From: Pseudomonadota bacterium
GTDB taxonomy: Bacteria; Pseudomonadota; Gammaproteobacteria; Acidiferrobacterales; Sulfurifustaceae
Reading direction: 5' to 3'
DNA: 14,712 nucleotides
NCBI GenBank assembly: GCA_020354085.1
Contig: CP070641.1
Span: 2,165,254 to 2,179,965 of the forward strand
In this document: positions 6,032 to 13,377 of the stretch, in pieces
Layout: each line of letters starts with the position of its first letter
Position numbering within the stretch: position 1 is the first letter of the stretch
Position numbers and translations under genes: made by a program
Notes under the pieces: model-generated
The model's input: the letters and a program-made list of their open reading frames with translations, nothing else
What the model was told of the DNA's origin: nothing
Database searches by the model: none

Positions 6032-7038
6032 GCGGTGGCCTCCTTCACCAGTTTGGCCAGGGCGCGGATCAGGCGCGGATCATCATTGAGCGCGGGCACT
6101 ACGTGATATTGGCCGATGCCAAGACTGCGCGCCAGCGTGGCATAGGTGATGCCAAGTTCGTACAGCGTCTCGATGTGGTCCGATACGAAGGCGATGGGGT
6201 AAACCAGAAGCTGGCGCGCGCCAGCCGCGGCCTTCTGCCGGATCACGTCCTCCGTATACGGTTGCAGCCACTTGAGCGGCCCGACACGGCTTTGATAACA
6301 AAGCGTCGTCCGTGGCCAGCCTAACTTGGCGCACACCGCCTCGTAGGTAGCGCGGATGTGTGTCTCGTAAGGATCGCCCGCATCCACAATCTTCTGTGGC
6401 AAACCATGAGCTGAGAACAGGAGTTCGATGTTTACCGGTTCAGGGTCGGGTAGCAGCGCCGCCTGGTCGCGGATCGTCGCCGCGATCGCATCGACGTAGT
6501 CCGGCTGGTCATACCATTCTCGAATCAAGCGCGCATCGGGCGCATAGCCTTGGCGGCGACAATCCCGCTGGAACTCGTTGTAGGAGCTGCCGGTGGTGGT
6601 CAGCGAGTAGTGCGGATACAGGGGCAGCAATATGACGCGCTGGTGGCCATGGGCCTTCAGTTCCGCGACGACTTGCGCGGTCATGGGGTGCCAGTAGCGC
6701 ATGCAAATGTGCACGTCGTAGTCACCGCCAAGCGCTTGCTGCAACGCGCGCGCTTGACGCTCGGTATTGGCGAGCAGCGGCGATTTGCCGCCGATGGCGG
6801 CATATCCCTGGGCGGCCTCGTGCTCGCGGCGCCGCGCGATCAGCCAGGCGAAGAGCTTCTGCGTTACAAAACCAAGCGGAAACTTGAAGATGTCCGGGTC
6901 CGAGAACAGATTAAAGAGAAACGGACGCACGGCGGCGAGCGAGTCCGGTCCTCCCAGATTTAACAATACGACGGCGGTGCGTTGTGTCATGTGCGCGGCT
7001 GAATCAGCGCCCTTTTCCCTGGATTCTACGCGCGCCAT
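6028..7038 (-). CDS. hemH: Ferrochelatase
   Basis: HemH inserts ferrous iron into protoporphyrin IX, the last step of protohaem synthesis, usually at the cytoplasmic membrane face. With the start used here the product has 336 residues. It contains LLNLGGPDS (25-33), LPLYPHYSLTTTGSS (138-152), FSAHGLPQKIVDAGDPY (208-224) with the catalytic His211, CYQSRVGPLKWLQP (247-260), and SDHIETLYELG (286-296) with the conserved glutamates 290 and 294. No C-terminal iron-sulphur cysteines are seen. The start is uncertain: ATG at 7038 has GGTGA seven bases upstream; TTG at 7059 would add seven residues; ATG at 6990 fits the family alignment (MTQRTAVVLLNLGG) but lacks a ribosome site. It is the first gene of the four-gene operon. 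No TPP-riboswitch-sized leader exists in the short gap to the rubredoxin gene. Confidence 0.95.
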   Translation of the reverse strand: MARVESREKGADSAAHMTQRTAVVLLNLGGPDSLAAVRPFLFNLFSDPDIFKFPLGFVTQKLFAWLIARRREHEAAQGYAAIGGKSPLLANTERQARALQQALGGDYDVHICMRYWHPMTAQVVAELKAHGHQRVILLPLYPHYSLTTTGSSYNEFQRDCRRQGYAPDARLIREWYDQPDYVDAIAATIRDQAALLPDPEPVNIELLFSAHGLPQKIVDAGDPYETHIRATYEAVCAKLGWPRTTLCYQSRVGPLKWLQPYTEDVIRQKAAAGARQLLVYPIAFVSDHIETLYELGITYATLARSLGIGQYHVVPALNDDPRLIRALAKLVKEATA

Positions 7039-7100
7039 CTGGGTTTCACCACGATGCAACGCATGGGAAAATAGCTACACACCGATCGACGAGATTCATC

Positions 7101-7265
7101 ATGCGGACTTATATGTGTGTGATCTGCGGTTTCGTTTACGACGAAGCCCAAGGTTTGCCAGACGAAGGCATCGCGCCCGGCACGCGTTGGGAGGATGTCC
7201 CCGAGAACTGGAAGTGCCCGGAGTGCGGTGCCGCCAAGAGCGACTTTGAAATGGTCGAAATCTAG
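7101..7265 (+). CDS. Rubredoxin
   Basis: This 54-residue protein is a rubredoxin, a small cytoplasmic electron carrier with one iron held by four cysteines. The two iron-binding knuckles are CVICG (Cys6, Cys9) and CPECG (Cys39, Cys42), separated by the family's typical YDEAQGLPDEGIAPGTRWEDVPENW region. The end SDFEMVEI is also characteristic. The frame is open about 39 codons upstream, but those codons overlap the start of hemH and do not resemble rubredoxin, so ATG at 7101 is chosen; the ribosome site (GAG at 7091) is weak. It diverges from hemH over about 60 bases. Rubredoxin genes next to thiE/thiD-hemL clusters are common in gammaproteobacteria; its partner reductase or hydroxylase is not in this window. 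Confidence 0.97.
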   Translation: MRTYMCVICGFVYDEAQGLPDEGIAPGTRWEDVPENWKCPECGAAKSDFEMVEI

Positions 7266-7384
7266 CGCCGCCCCGCGAGCGGCAGCCGCAGCGCGCGAGG
7301 GCGCCCTTGCCCACGCCTAGCCTCGGGGCATTGAAGGTGCGGATCTTGGCGTGAAGCGGCCCGAAAAGCGCGAATCCGGCGGGT

Positions 7385-7393
7385 TGCTATGCT
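7385..7393 (+). promoter_or_regulatory. Possible extended -10 promoter of the fad operon
   Basis: TGCTATGCT fits an extended -10 element (TGN followed by TATGCT) with no convincing -35 at the right distance. It lies 64 bases ahead of the fadE start in the 191-bp gap after the rubredoxin gene. I saw no clear FadR or PsrA operator in this gap. The rest of the gap holds only short GC-rich inverted repeats (for example GCCGC and GCGGC near 7267-7281) without a T tract. Confidence 0.3.
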
Positions 7394-7456
7394 CTGTATG
7401 TAACGAGGGCGGCCCTGCGCCGACCAACAAGAATAGGCTACGGCACGAGGTAAACC

Positions 7457-9871
7457 ATGGGATGGGTTTGGTGGATCGTCGCAGTGGTAGCAGTGGCCTG
7501 GGCGCTTGCGTATTTCTACGCGCCGTTGTGGTTGTGGACCTTGGTCGCCGGTGTCGCGCTCGTTTTCGCGGCGAGCACCTGGCCGGTTTTGGCCCAGGTA
7601 TTGATCGCCGTCGCGTTCCTCGCCCCGGCGATACTGCTCAACGTGCGCGTGCTGCGGCGTACGCTTCTCACGCGCCCAGTCTTCCGGTTGTTCGCCAAGA
7701 TCATGCCGCCCATGTCCGACACCGAGCGCGAGGCGCTCGAGGCGGGTACGGTTTGGTGGGAAGCGGAGCTGTTCGCCGGTCGGCCGCGTTGGAAGAAGCT
7801 GTTCGCGGTGCCGCCGCCCAAGCTGTCGGCCGAGGAGCAGGCGTTCATCGACGGTCCGGTCGATGAGCTGTGTCGCATGCTGGACGACTGGGTAATCACG
7901 CATGAGCGCCGCGACCTGCCGCCCGAGGTCTGGCGCTTCCTCAAGGACAAAGGCTTCTTCGGCATGATCATCCCGAAGAAGTACGGTGGCCTGGAGTTCT
8001 CGGCGCTCGCCCATTCGGAAGTGGTATTGAAAGTGGCCTCGCGCAGCATCACCGCGGCAGTCACCGTCATGGTGCCGAATTCACTCGGCCCCGCAGAGCT
8101 GCTGCTGCGCTACGGTACCGAGGAGCAGAAAAACCACTACTTGCCGCGTCTGGCGCGCGGCGAAGAAGTCCCCTGCTTCGGGCTCACCAGTCCCGACGCC
8201 GGTTCCGACGCCGCGAACATTCCCGATCGCGGTGTCCTGTGCCGCAGCGAGTTCCAAGGCAAACCCGATGTGCTCGGTATCCGGCTCAATTGGGAGAAGC
8301 GTTACATCACGCTCGGACCGGTGGCTACTGTGATCGGTCTCGCCTTTCGCCTCTACGACCCCGACAAGCTGTTGGGACAGGAGGAAGACCTAGGCATCAC
8401 GCTCGCGCTCATCCCGCGCGACACGCCCGGCGTGCGCATCGGCGCGCGCCACAACCCAATCGACATTCCTTTCCAAAACGGCCCGAATTGGGGTGAGAAC
8501 GTGTTCATCCCGATGGACTGGGTCATCGGCGGGCGCGAGTACATCGGCCGTGGTTGGCACATGTTGATGGATTGTCTCGCCGCCGGTCGCTCGATCTCGC
8601 TGCCATCGCTTTCGACCGGCGCCGGCAAGATCGCCTCGCGCGCGACCGGCGGTTACGCGCGCGTGCGCAAGCAATTCAAGGTGCCGATCGGGCGCTTCGA
8701 GGGCATTGAAGAGGCGCTGTCACGCATCGCCGGTTACACTTATTTGATGGACGCAGCACGCACGCTCACCGCGCGTGCGGTCGATCTCGGCGAGCAACCG
8801 GCGGTGGCCTCGGCGATCGTCAAGTACCAGCTCACCGAGCACATGCGCAAAGTGGTCAACGACGCCATGGATATCCAGGGCGGTGCCGGTATCTGCTTAG
8901 GCCCGCGCAATTTCATGGGACGCGTCTACCAGGCATTGCCGATCAGTATTACAGTCGAGGGCGCCAATATCCTCACACGCGCGCTCATCATCTACGGCCA
9001 GGGCGCCGTGCGCTGCCACCCCTATGTGTTGACCGAGATGCGCGCGGTAGCGAACAGCGACCGGGCGCGCGGCTTGGCCGATTTCGATCGCGCGTTCTTC
9101 GCGCATATAGGCTTTGTCATCAGCAACGCCCTGCGCGCCCTCTGGCTGGGCGTAACCAATGCCTATCTGGTGCGCGCACCAATTGCGGGTCCCGGCAAGC
9201 GTTACTGCCAAAAACTTACGCGTGTATCGACGGCGTTCGCGCTGATCTCCGACATGGCGATGCTGACCCTGGGCGGCGCGCTCAAACGCAAGGAACGCAT
9301 CTCCGCGCGCTTCGCCGATGTCCTGAGTTATATGTATCTGGCCTCGGCCGTGATCAAACGCTTCGAGGACCAGGGACGCCCGGCGGATGATCTGCCGGTG
9401 ATGCGCTGGGCGGCGGACTACGCCATCCACCAGGCCGAAAAGACACTGGTGGTGATCATCAAGAACTTCCCCAACAAGTTTCTCGCTTGGTTTCTCGGCG
9501 GACTGATGTTCCCCGCCGGCCGGCGCTACCATGTGCCGAGCGATCGTCTGGGCCACGAGTGTGCCGCCCTGCTGCTTGCACCGTCGCCAGCACGCGATCG
9601 GCTCACCGCCGGCGTGTTCGTGTCGCGCAATCCCAAGGACGTCACCGGCCGGATCGAGGACGCGTTGCCCAAGGTCATCGCCGCCGAACCCTTGGAGCGC
9701 AAGCTGGCGCAGCTAGTAGCGGAGAAGCCGATCCTGCACGGCGATCACGCCGGGCAGGTGCGCGAGGCCTTGGCGCGCGGTTTGGTCAGCGAGGACGAGG
9801 CCGGTATGTTGCGTGCGGCGCACGAGGCGCGGCGCGCGGTGATTACGGTGGATCATTTCGACACGCTGTGA
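7457..9871 (+). CDS. fadE: Acyl-CoA dehydrogenase, membrane-associated FadE type
   Basis: FadE carries out the first, FAD-dependent step of fatty-acid beta-oxidation, making trans-2-enoyl-CoA. The 804-residue product is close to the 814 of the E. coli enzyme, about twice the size of ordinary acyl-CoA dehydrogenases. Residues 3-21, 25-41 and 44-63 form hydrophobic segments that would anchor it in the inner membrane. The dehydrogenase core follows, with GFFGMIIPKKYGG, the flavin/substrate motif CFGLTSPDAGSDA, and ITVEGANILTR, whose Glu501 is the likely catalytic base. The region after about residue 520 is the extra C-terminal domain of FadE. GAGGT (7447-7451) lies five bases before ATG. It starts an operon with fadI, 18 bases downstream. 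Electrons presumably pass to an electron-transfer flavoprotein not encoded here. Confidence 0.95.
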   Translation: MGWVWWIVAVVAVAWALAYFYAPLWLWTLVAGVALVFAASTWPVLAQVLIAVAFLAPAILLNVRVLRRTLLTRPVFRLFAKIMPPMSDTEREALEAGTVWWEAELFAGRPRWKKLFAVPPPKLSAEEQAFIDGPVDELCRMLDDWVITHERRDLPPEVWRFLKDKGFFGMIIPKKYGGLEFSALAHSEVVLKVASRSITAAVTVMVPNSLGPAELLLRYGTEEQKNHYLPRLARGEEVPCFGLTSPDAGSDAANIPDRGVLCRSEFQGKPDVLGIRLNWEKRYITLGPVATVIGLAFRLYDPDKLLGQEEDLGITLALIPRDTPGVRIGARHNPIDIPFQNGPNWGENVFIPMDWVIGGREYIGRGWHMLMDCLAAGRSISLPSLSTGAGKIASRATGGYARVRKQFKVPIGRFEGIEEALSRIAGYTYLMDAARTLTARAVDLGEQPAVASAIVKYQLTEHMRKVVNDAMDIQGGAGICLGPRNFMGRVYQALPISITVEGANILTRALIIYGQGAVRCHPYVLTEMRAVANSDRARGLADFDRAFFAHIGFVISNALRALWLGVTNAYLVRAPIAGPGKRYCQKLTRVSTAFALISDMAMLTLGGALKRKERISARFADVLSYMYLASAVIKRFEDQGRPADDLPVMRWAADYAIHQAEKTLVVIIKNFPNKFLAWFLGGLMFPAGRRYHVPSDRLGHECAALLLAPSPARDRLTAGVFVSRNPKDVTGRIEDALPKVIAAEPLERKLAQLVAEKPILHGDHAGQVREALARGLVSEDEAGMLRAAHEARRAVITVDHFDTL

Positions 9872-9889
9872 GCGTGTAGGAGTATTGCG

Positions 9890-11176
9890 ATGGCAAATCC
9901 TGTTTACGTCGTCGACGGCGCACGCACGCCGTTTCTCAAAGCACGTGGCGAGCCCGGGCCATTCGCCGCCGCGGATCTCGCGGTCGCCGCGGCGCGCCCG
10001 GTGCTGGCGCGCCTGCCTTTCGCGCCGAGCGAGATCGACGAGGTAATCGTCGGATGCGTGATACCGGCAGCCGACGAGGCCAACATCGCGCGCATCATTG
10101 CGCTGCGCCTGGGGTGCGGTAAGCACGTGCCGGCCTACACCGTGCAACGCAACTGCGCCTCTGGGTTGCAGGCGCTGGCGAGCGCCGCCGAACGGATCGC
10201 GCTCGGTCAGGCGCACTTGGTGCTGGCCGGTGGCACCGAGGCCATGAGCCGCGCGCCGATACAGTGGAACCACGCCATGAGCGGCTGGCTCGCACAGATG
10301 ATGCGCGCCAAGAGTCTCAGCGGTCGCGCGCAAGCACTCGTGCGCTTCAAACTGAGTTACTTGCAGCCAGTGTATGCGCTACTGCTTGGACTAACTGATC
10401 CGCTGGTCAAACTCAACATGGGACAAACTGCAGAGATACTCGCGCAGCGCTTTGGTATTTCGCGCGAGGAGCAAGACGCCTACGCCCTGCAGAGCCACCA
10501 GCGGCTGGCGGCGGCCTTTGACGACGGCAGTCTCGCCGGCGAGGTCGAGCCTTTGTATGACACGCGTGGCAATGTTGCGCTGGAAGACAACGGTTTGCGC
10601 CGCGACAGTGATATGCAGCAACTGGCCAAACTCAAGCCGGTGTTTGATCGCAAGTACGGGGTGGTCACTTCCGGCAACAGCTCGCAGGTGACGGACGGCG
10701 CGGCGATGTTGATGCTGGCGAGCGAGGAGGCGGTCAAGCGCCACAATCTTCCGGTGATGGGTGAGCTCAAGGGTCATGCCTGGGCCGGTGTTGATCCCAG
10801 CCAGATGGGGCTCGGCCCGGTGCATGCCGTCGCCAGGCTGCTCGCCGCGCGCAAGATCCAGATGAATGATCTCAAGCACCTGGAATTGAACGAAGCGTTC
10901 GCCGCGCAGGTGCTCGCCTGTCAGGCGGCCTGGGCGAGCGGCGACTACGCACGCGACGAACTTGGGCTCGATGCACCCTTGGGCAGCATGGATCCAGCAC
11001 GCCTAAATCCACAAGGCGGTGCGATCGCCTGTGGGCACCCGGTGGGCGCGAGCGGGGCGCGCATCGTGTTGCACATGCTGCATGCGCTGCGGCGCGCGGG
11101 TGGCGGCATGGGCGTGGCGACGCTTTGCATCGGTGGCGGTCAGGGTGGGGCGATGTTGGTCGAGGCGGCGGCATGA
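9890..11176 (+). CDS. fadI: 3-ketoacyl-CoA thiolase (FadI type)
   Basis: This thiolase cleaves 3-ketoacyl-CoA with CoA to release acetyl-CoA, the last step of each beta-oxidation round. The 428-residue product has the nucleophile Cys89 in QRNCASGLQA, the NEAFAAQ segment, His383 in ACGHPVGASG and the second catalytic cysteine Cys413 in CIGGGQGG. The long insert around residues 120-170 (WNHAMSGWLAQMMRAKSL and following), with hydrophobic stretches, matches FadI, the subunit of the anaerobic/long-chain FadIJ trifunctional-protein-like complex, better than the shorter FadA (about 390 residues). GGAG (9879-9882) lies seven bases before ATG. Its TGA overlaps the fadJ ATG as ATGA, as expected for two subunits made in balance. 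Confidence 0.93.
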   Translation: MANPVYVVDGARTPFLKARGEPGPFAAADLAVAAARPVLARLPFAPSEIDEVIVGCVIPAADEANIARIIALRLGCGKHVPAYTVQRNCASGLQALASAAERIALGQAHLVLAGGTEAMSRAPIQWNHAMSGWLAQMMRAKSLSGRAQALVRFKLSYLQPVYALLLGLTDPLVKLNMGQTAEILAQRFGISREEQDAYALQSHQRLAAAFDDGSLAGEVEPLYDTRGNVALEDNGLRRDSDMQQLAKLKPVFDRKYGVVTSGNSSQVTDGAAMLMLASEEAVKRHNLPVMGELKGHAWAGVDPSQMGLGPVHAVARLLAARKIQMNDLKHLELNEAFAAQVLACQAAWASGDYARDELGLDAPLGSMDPARLNPQGGAIACGHPVGASGARIVLHMLHALRRAGGGMGVATLCIGGGQGGAMLVEAAA

Positions 11177-13200
11177 AGCACCTGCGCCAAGAACATCGTG
11201 ACGACATCGCAATACTGACCCTGGACGCGGCCGGCCAGTCGGCCAATGTGTTGTCCACCGAGATGCTGGATGAACTTGAGCAGACGCTCACCACGCTCGC
11301 TGGGCAGTCGCTCAAAGGTCTCGTCATACGTTCCGGCAAATCCTCGGGCTTTGTCGCCGGTGCCGACGTGCGCGAGTTCATCACCATCACCGACCCGGCG
11401 CGCGCCACCGAGCTCGCGCGTCACGGTCAGCAGGTATTCGGCCGCATCGCGGCGCTACCGTTTCCGACGGTTGCCGTGATCCACGGTTACTGCCTGGGTG
11501 GCGGGCTCGAGCTTGCGCTCTCCTGCCGCTACCGGATTGCGCGGGATGACGCGAGCACGCGCTTGGGACTTCCCGAAGTGCGGCTTGGTATCAACCCGGG
11601 TTTCGGCGGCACCGTGCGGCTGCCACCGTTGATCGGCCATCTCGCCGCACTCGACATGATGCTGAGCGGCCGCGCGCTCGCGGCGAAACAGGCCAAGCGC
11701 GTGGGGCTGGTGGATGATGCCGTGCCGGAGCGGCACTTGGAGCGCGCGGCGTATGCCATTCTGCGCAGTGATCCGGGCCGCCGCCGGCCAGCCTGGTATC
11801 GACGCCTGCCGGGCTGGATGCCGTTGCGGCCCACGGTCGTCAAGTTGTTAACGCGCAAGGTACGTGAGAAGGCCAATGCTCATCACTACCCGGCGCCCTA
11901 TCGTATTCTCGAGCTGTGGCAGCAAGACGCGGGCTTCGAGCAGGAGGCACGCTCCTTGGGCGAACTCTTGGTATCGCGCACCAGCCACAACCTGGTGCAT
12001 GTGTTTCTGCTGGGAGAGAGCCTTAAGAAACGCGGCAAAGAGGGAACGCACGACATCAAGCGCGTGCACGTAGTGGGCGCAGGTGTCATGGGCGCCGACA
12101 TCGCCATGTGGGCGGCGCACCGCGGCTTCGAGGTGAGCCTGCAGGACCGCACGCCGGAAATATTGGGGCGTGCGATGAAGCGCGCACATGAGTTTTTTCA
12201 GAAACAATACCGGCGCGATGCGCGTGCGGTGCAGGCGGCGATGGATCGGCTATTACCCGATGTGCGCGGCGATGGATTGAAGCGCGCTGATCTCGTCATC
12301 GAGGCGATCATCGAGAAGGCCGAGCCCAAGCAAGCGCTGTTTCGTGATATCGAGGCAAAGGTGCCGGCAAGGGCTTTGCTGGCGACGAACACCTCAAGCA
12401 TTCCGCTCGAGACCTTGTCGACGGCGCTCAAAGACCCGACGCGCTTGGTTGGGCTGCACTTCTTTAATCCGGTCGCCAAGATGCAGTTGGTCGAGATCGT
12501 TCGCGGCGAGCAGTCGAGCGAAACTGCGCTCGCGCGCGCCCGAGCGTTCACTACCGCCATCGACCGGTTGCCGCTCGATGTCAAAAGCAGCCCAGGCTTC
12601 TTGGTCAATCGCATCTTGATGCCCTATCTGCTTGAGGCTGTGCGTCTCTACGAAGAAGGTGTGCCGGGGCCCGCCATCGATCAGGCGGCGCGTGACTTCG
12701 GTATGCCCATGGGGCCGATCGAGCTGGCCGATACGGTCGGGCTTGATATCTGCCTATCCGTTGCCCAGGAACTCGCGGGGCCGCTCGGGGTGGAAGTGCC
12801 CGGGGTGCTGCGACGCACGGTGGATACTGGCAAGCTTGGTCGCAAGAGCGGCGAGGGATTCTACAGGTACGACACCAAGGGGCATGCGCAAATCCCAAAG
12901 ACGGATGCCACGACTTCGGTTCCCGTAACCGAGCGGCTTGTGCTGCGGTTGCTCAACGAGGCCATGGCCTGCCTGCGGGAGGGCGTGGTGCAGGACGCCG
13001 ATGCGGTGGACGCTGGCATGGTGTACGGCACCGGGTTCGCGCCATTCCTTGGCGGTCCCATGCGCTATGCGGAAAGCCTGGGTGAGACCGGCATTACCCA
13101 CAGCCTCAGTAGGTTGGCCGAGGAGTACGGTAAGCGCTTCAAGCCCGACGGTGGCTGGTCACAGCCTGGACTGTTACAGCGGCGAAACTCGCCAGGCTGA
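11173..13200 (+). CDS. fadJ: Bifunctional enoyl-CoA hydratase / 3-hydroxyacyl-CoA dehydrogenase (FadJ type)
   Basis: This 675-residue protein carries out the hydration and NAD-dependent oxidation steps of beta-oxidation and probably forms a complex with the FadI thiolase. The N-terminal crotonase domain (about 1-190) has the oxyanion-hole segment FVAGADVREF (60-69) and the two catalytic glutamates, Glu113 in GGGLELAL and Glu135 in LPEVRLGINPGFGG. The dehydrogenase part begins at about 297 with the NAD-binding VGAGVMGADIA (301-311), followed by TNTSSIPLE (405-413) and the catalytic His429 in GLHFFNP. The C-terminal domains contain GMPMGPIELADTVGLD (510-525) and YGTGFAPFLGGP. It is somewhat shorter than E. 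coli FadJ (714). The start ATG lies in the fadI stop (ATGA); an in-frame ATG at 11125 lies inside fadI and would add unrelated residues. Confidence 0.95.
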   Translation: MKHLRQEHRDDIAILTLDAAGQSANVLSTEMLDELEQTLTTLAGQSLKGLVIRSGKSSGFVAGADVREFITITDPARATELARHGQQVFGRIAALPFPTVAVIHGYCLGGGLELALSCRYRIARDDASTRLGLPEVRLGINPGFGGTVRLPPLIGHLAALDMMLSGRALAAKQAKRVGLVDDAVPERHLERAAYAILRSDPGRRRPAWYRRLPGWMPLRPTVVKLLTRKVREKANAHHYPAPYRILELWQQDAGFEQEARSLGELLVSRTSHNLVHVFLLGESLKKRGKEGTHDIKRVHVVGAGVMGADIAMWAAHRGFEVSLQDRTPEILGRAMKRAHEFFQKQYRRDARAVQAAMDRLLPDVRGDGLKRADLVIEAIIEKAEPKQALFRDIEAKVPARALLATNTSSIPLETLSTALKDPTRLVGLHFFNPVAKMQLVEIVRGEQSSETALARARAFTTAIDRLPLDVKSSPGFLVNRILMPYLLEAVRLYEEGVPGPAIDQAARDFGMPMGPIELADTVGLDICLSVAQELAGPLGVEVPGVLRRTVDTGKLGRKSGEGFYRYDTKGHAQIPKTDATTSVPVTERLVLRLLNEAMACLREGVVQDADAVDAGMVYGTGFAPFLGGPMRYAESLGETGITHSLSRLAEEYGKRFKPDGGWSQPGLLQRRNSPG

Positions 13201-13377
13201 GTGGGCTTGCTTGGCCGTAGCCGAACATTAACATTGCTCGAGTAATTGCGTGGGTTGGTGCATCACTTCTACTGCATTGATCGTGCGCGGGAGAGTGGGC
13301 GATAACGAGCCGTTGTCACTAGCACTCCGATAGACATTCGCTGCGCGTCACTAATTGCGCACCGACGGGGGAAGAGC

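Noticed and set aside
6980..7100. TPP riboswitch ahead of the thiamine-containing operon
   Set aside because: The spacer is too short and no thi-box elements such as CUGAGA or ACCUGAUC are visible on the minus strand; thiD and thiE are internal genes.
7262..8014. 250-codon minus-strand frame opposite the start of fadE
   Set aside because: It is the antisense shadow of a well-supported FadE gene, Arg/Gln-rich and with no family signature.
8897..9556. 219-codon minus-strand frame opposite fadE
   Set aside because: Same reason: it mirrors codon bias of fadE and shows no recognisable motif or start signal.
13201..13377. Promoter and terminator between fadJ and the acyl-CoA synthetase gene
   Set aside because: Several TTG-containing -35-like hexamers occur, but none has a credible -10 at 16-18 bases, and no hairpin with a T run is present. 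The gap is left unassigned.
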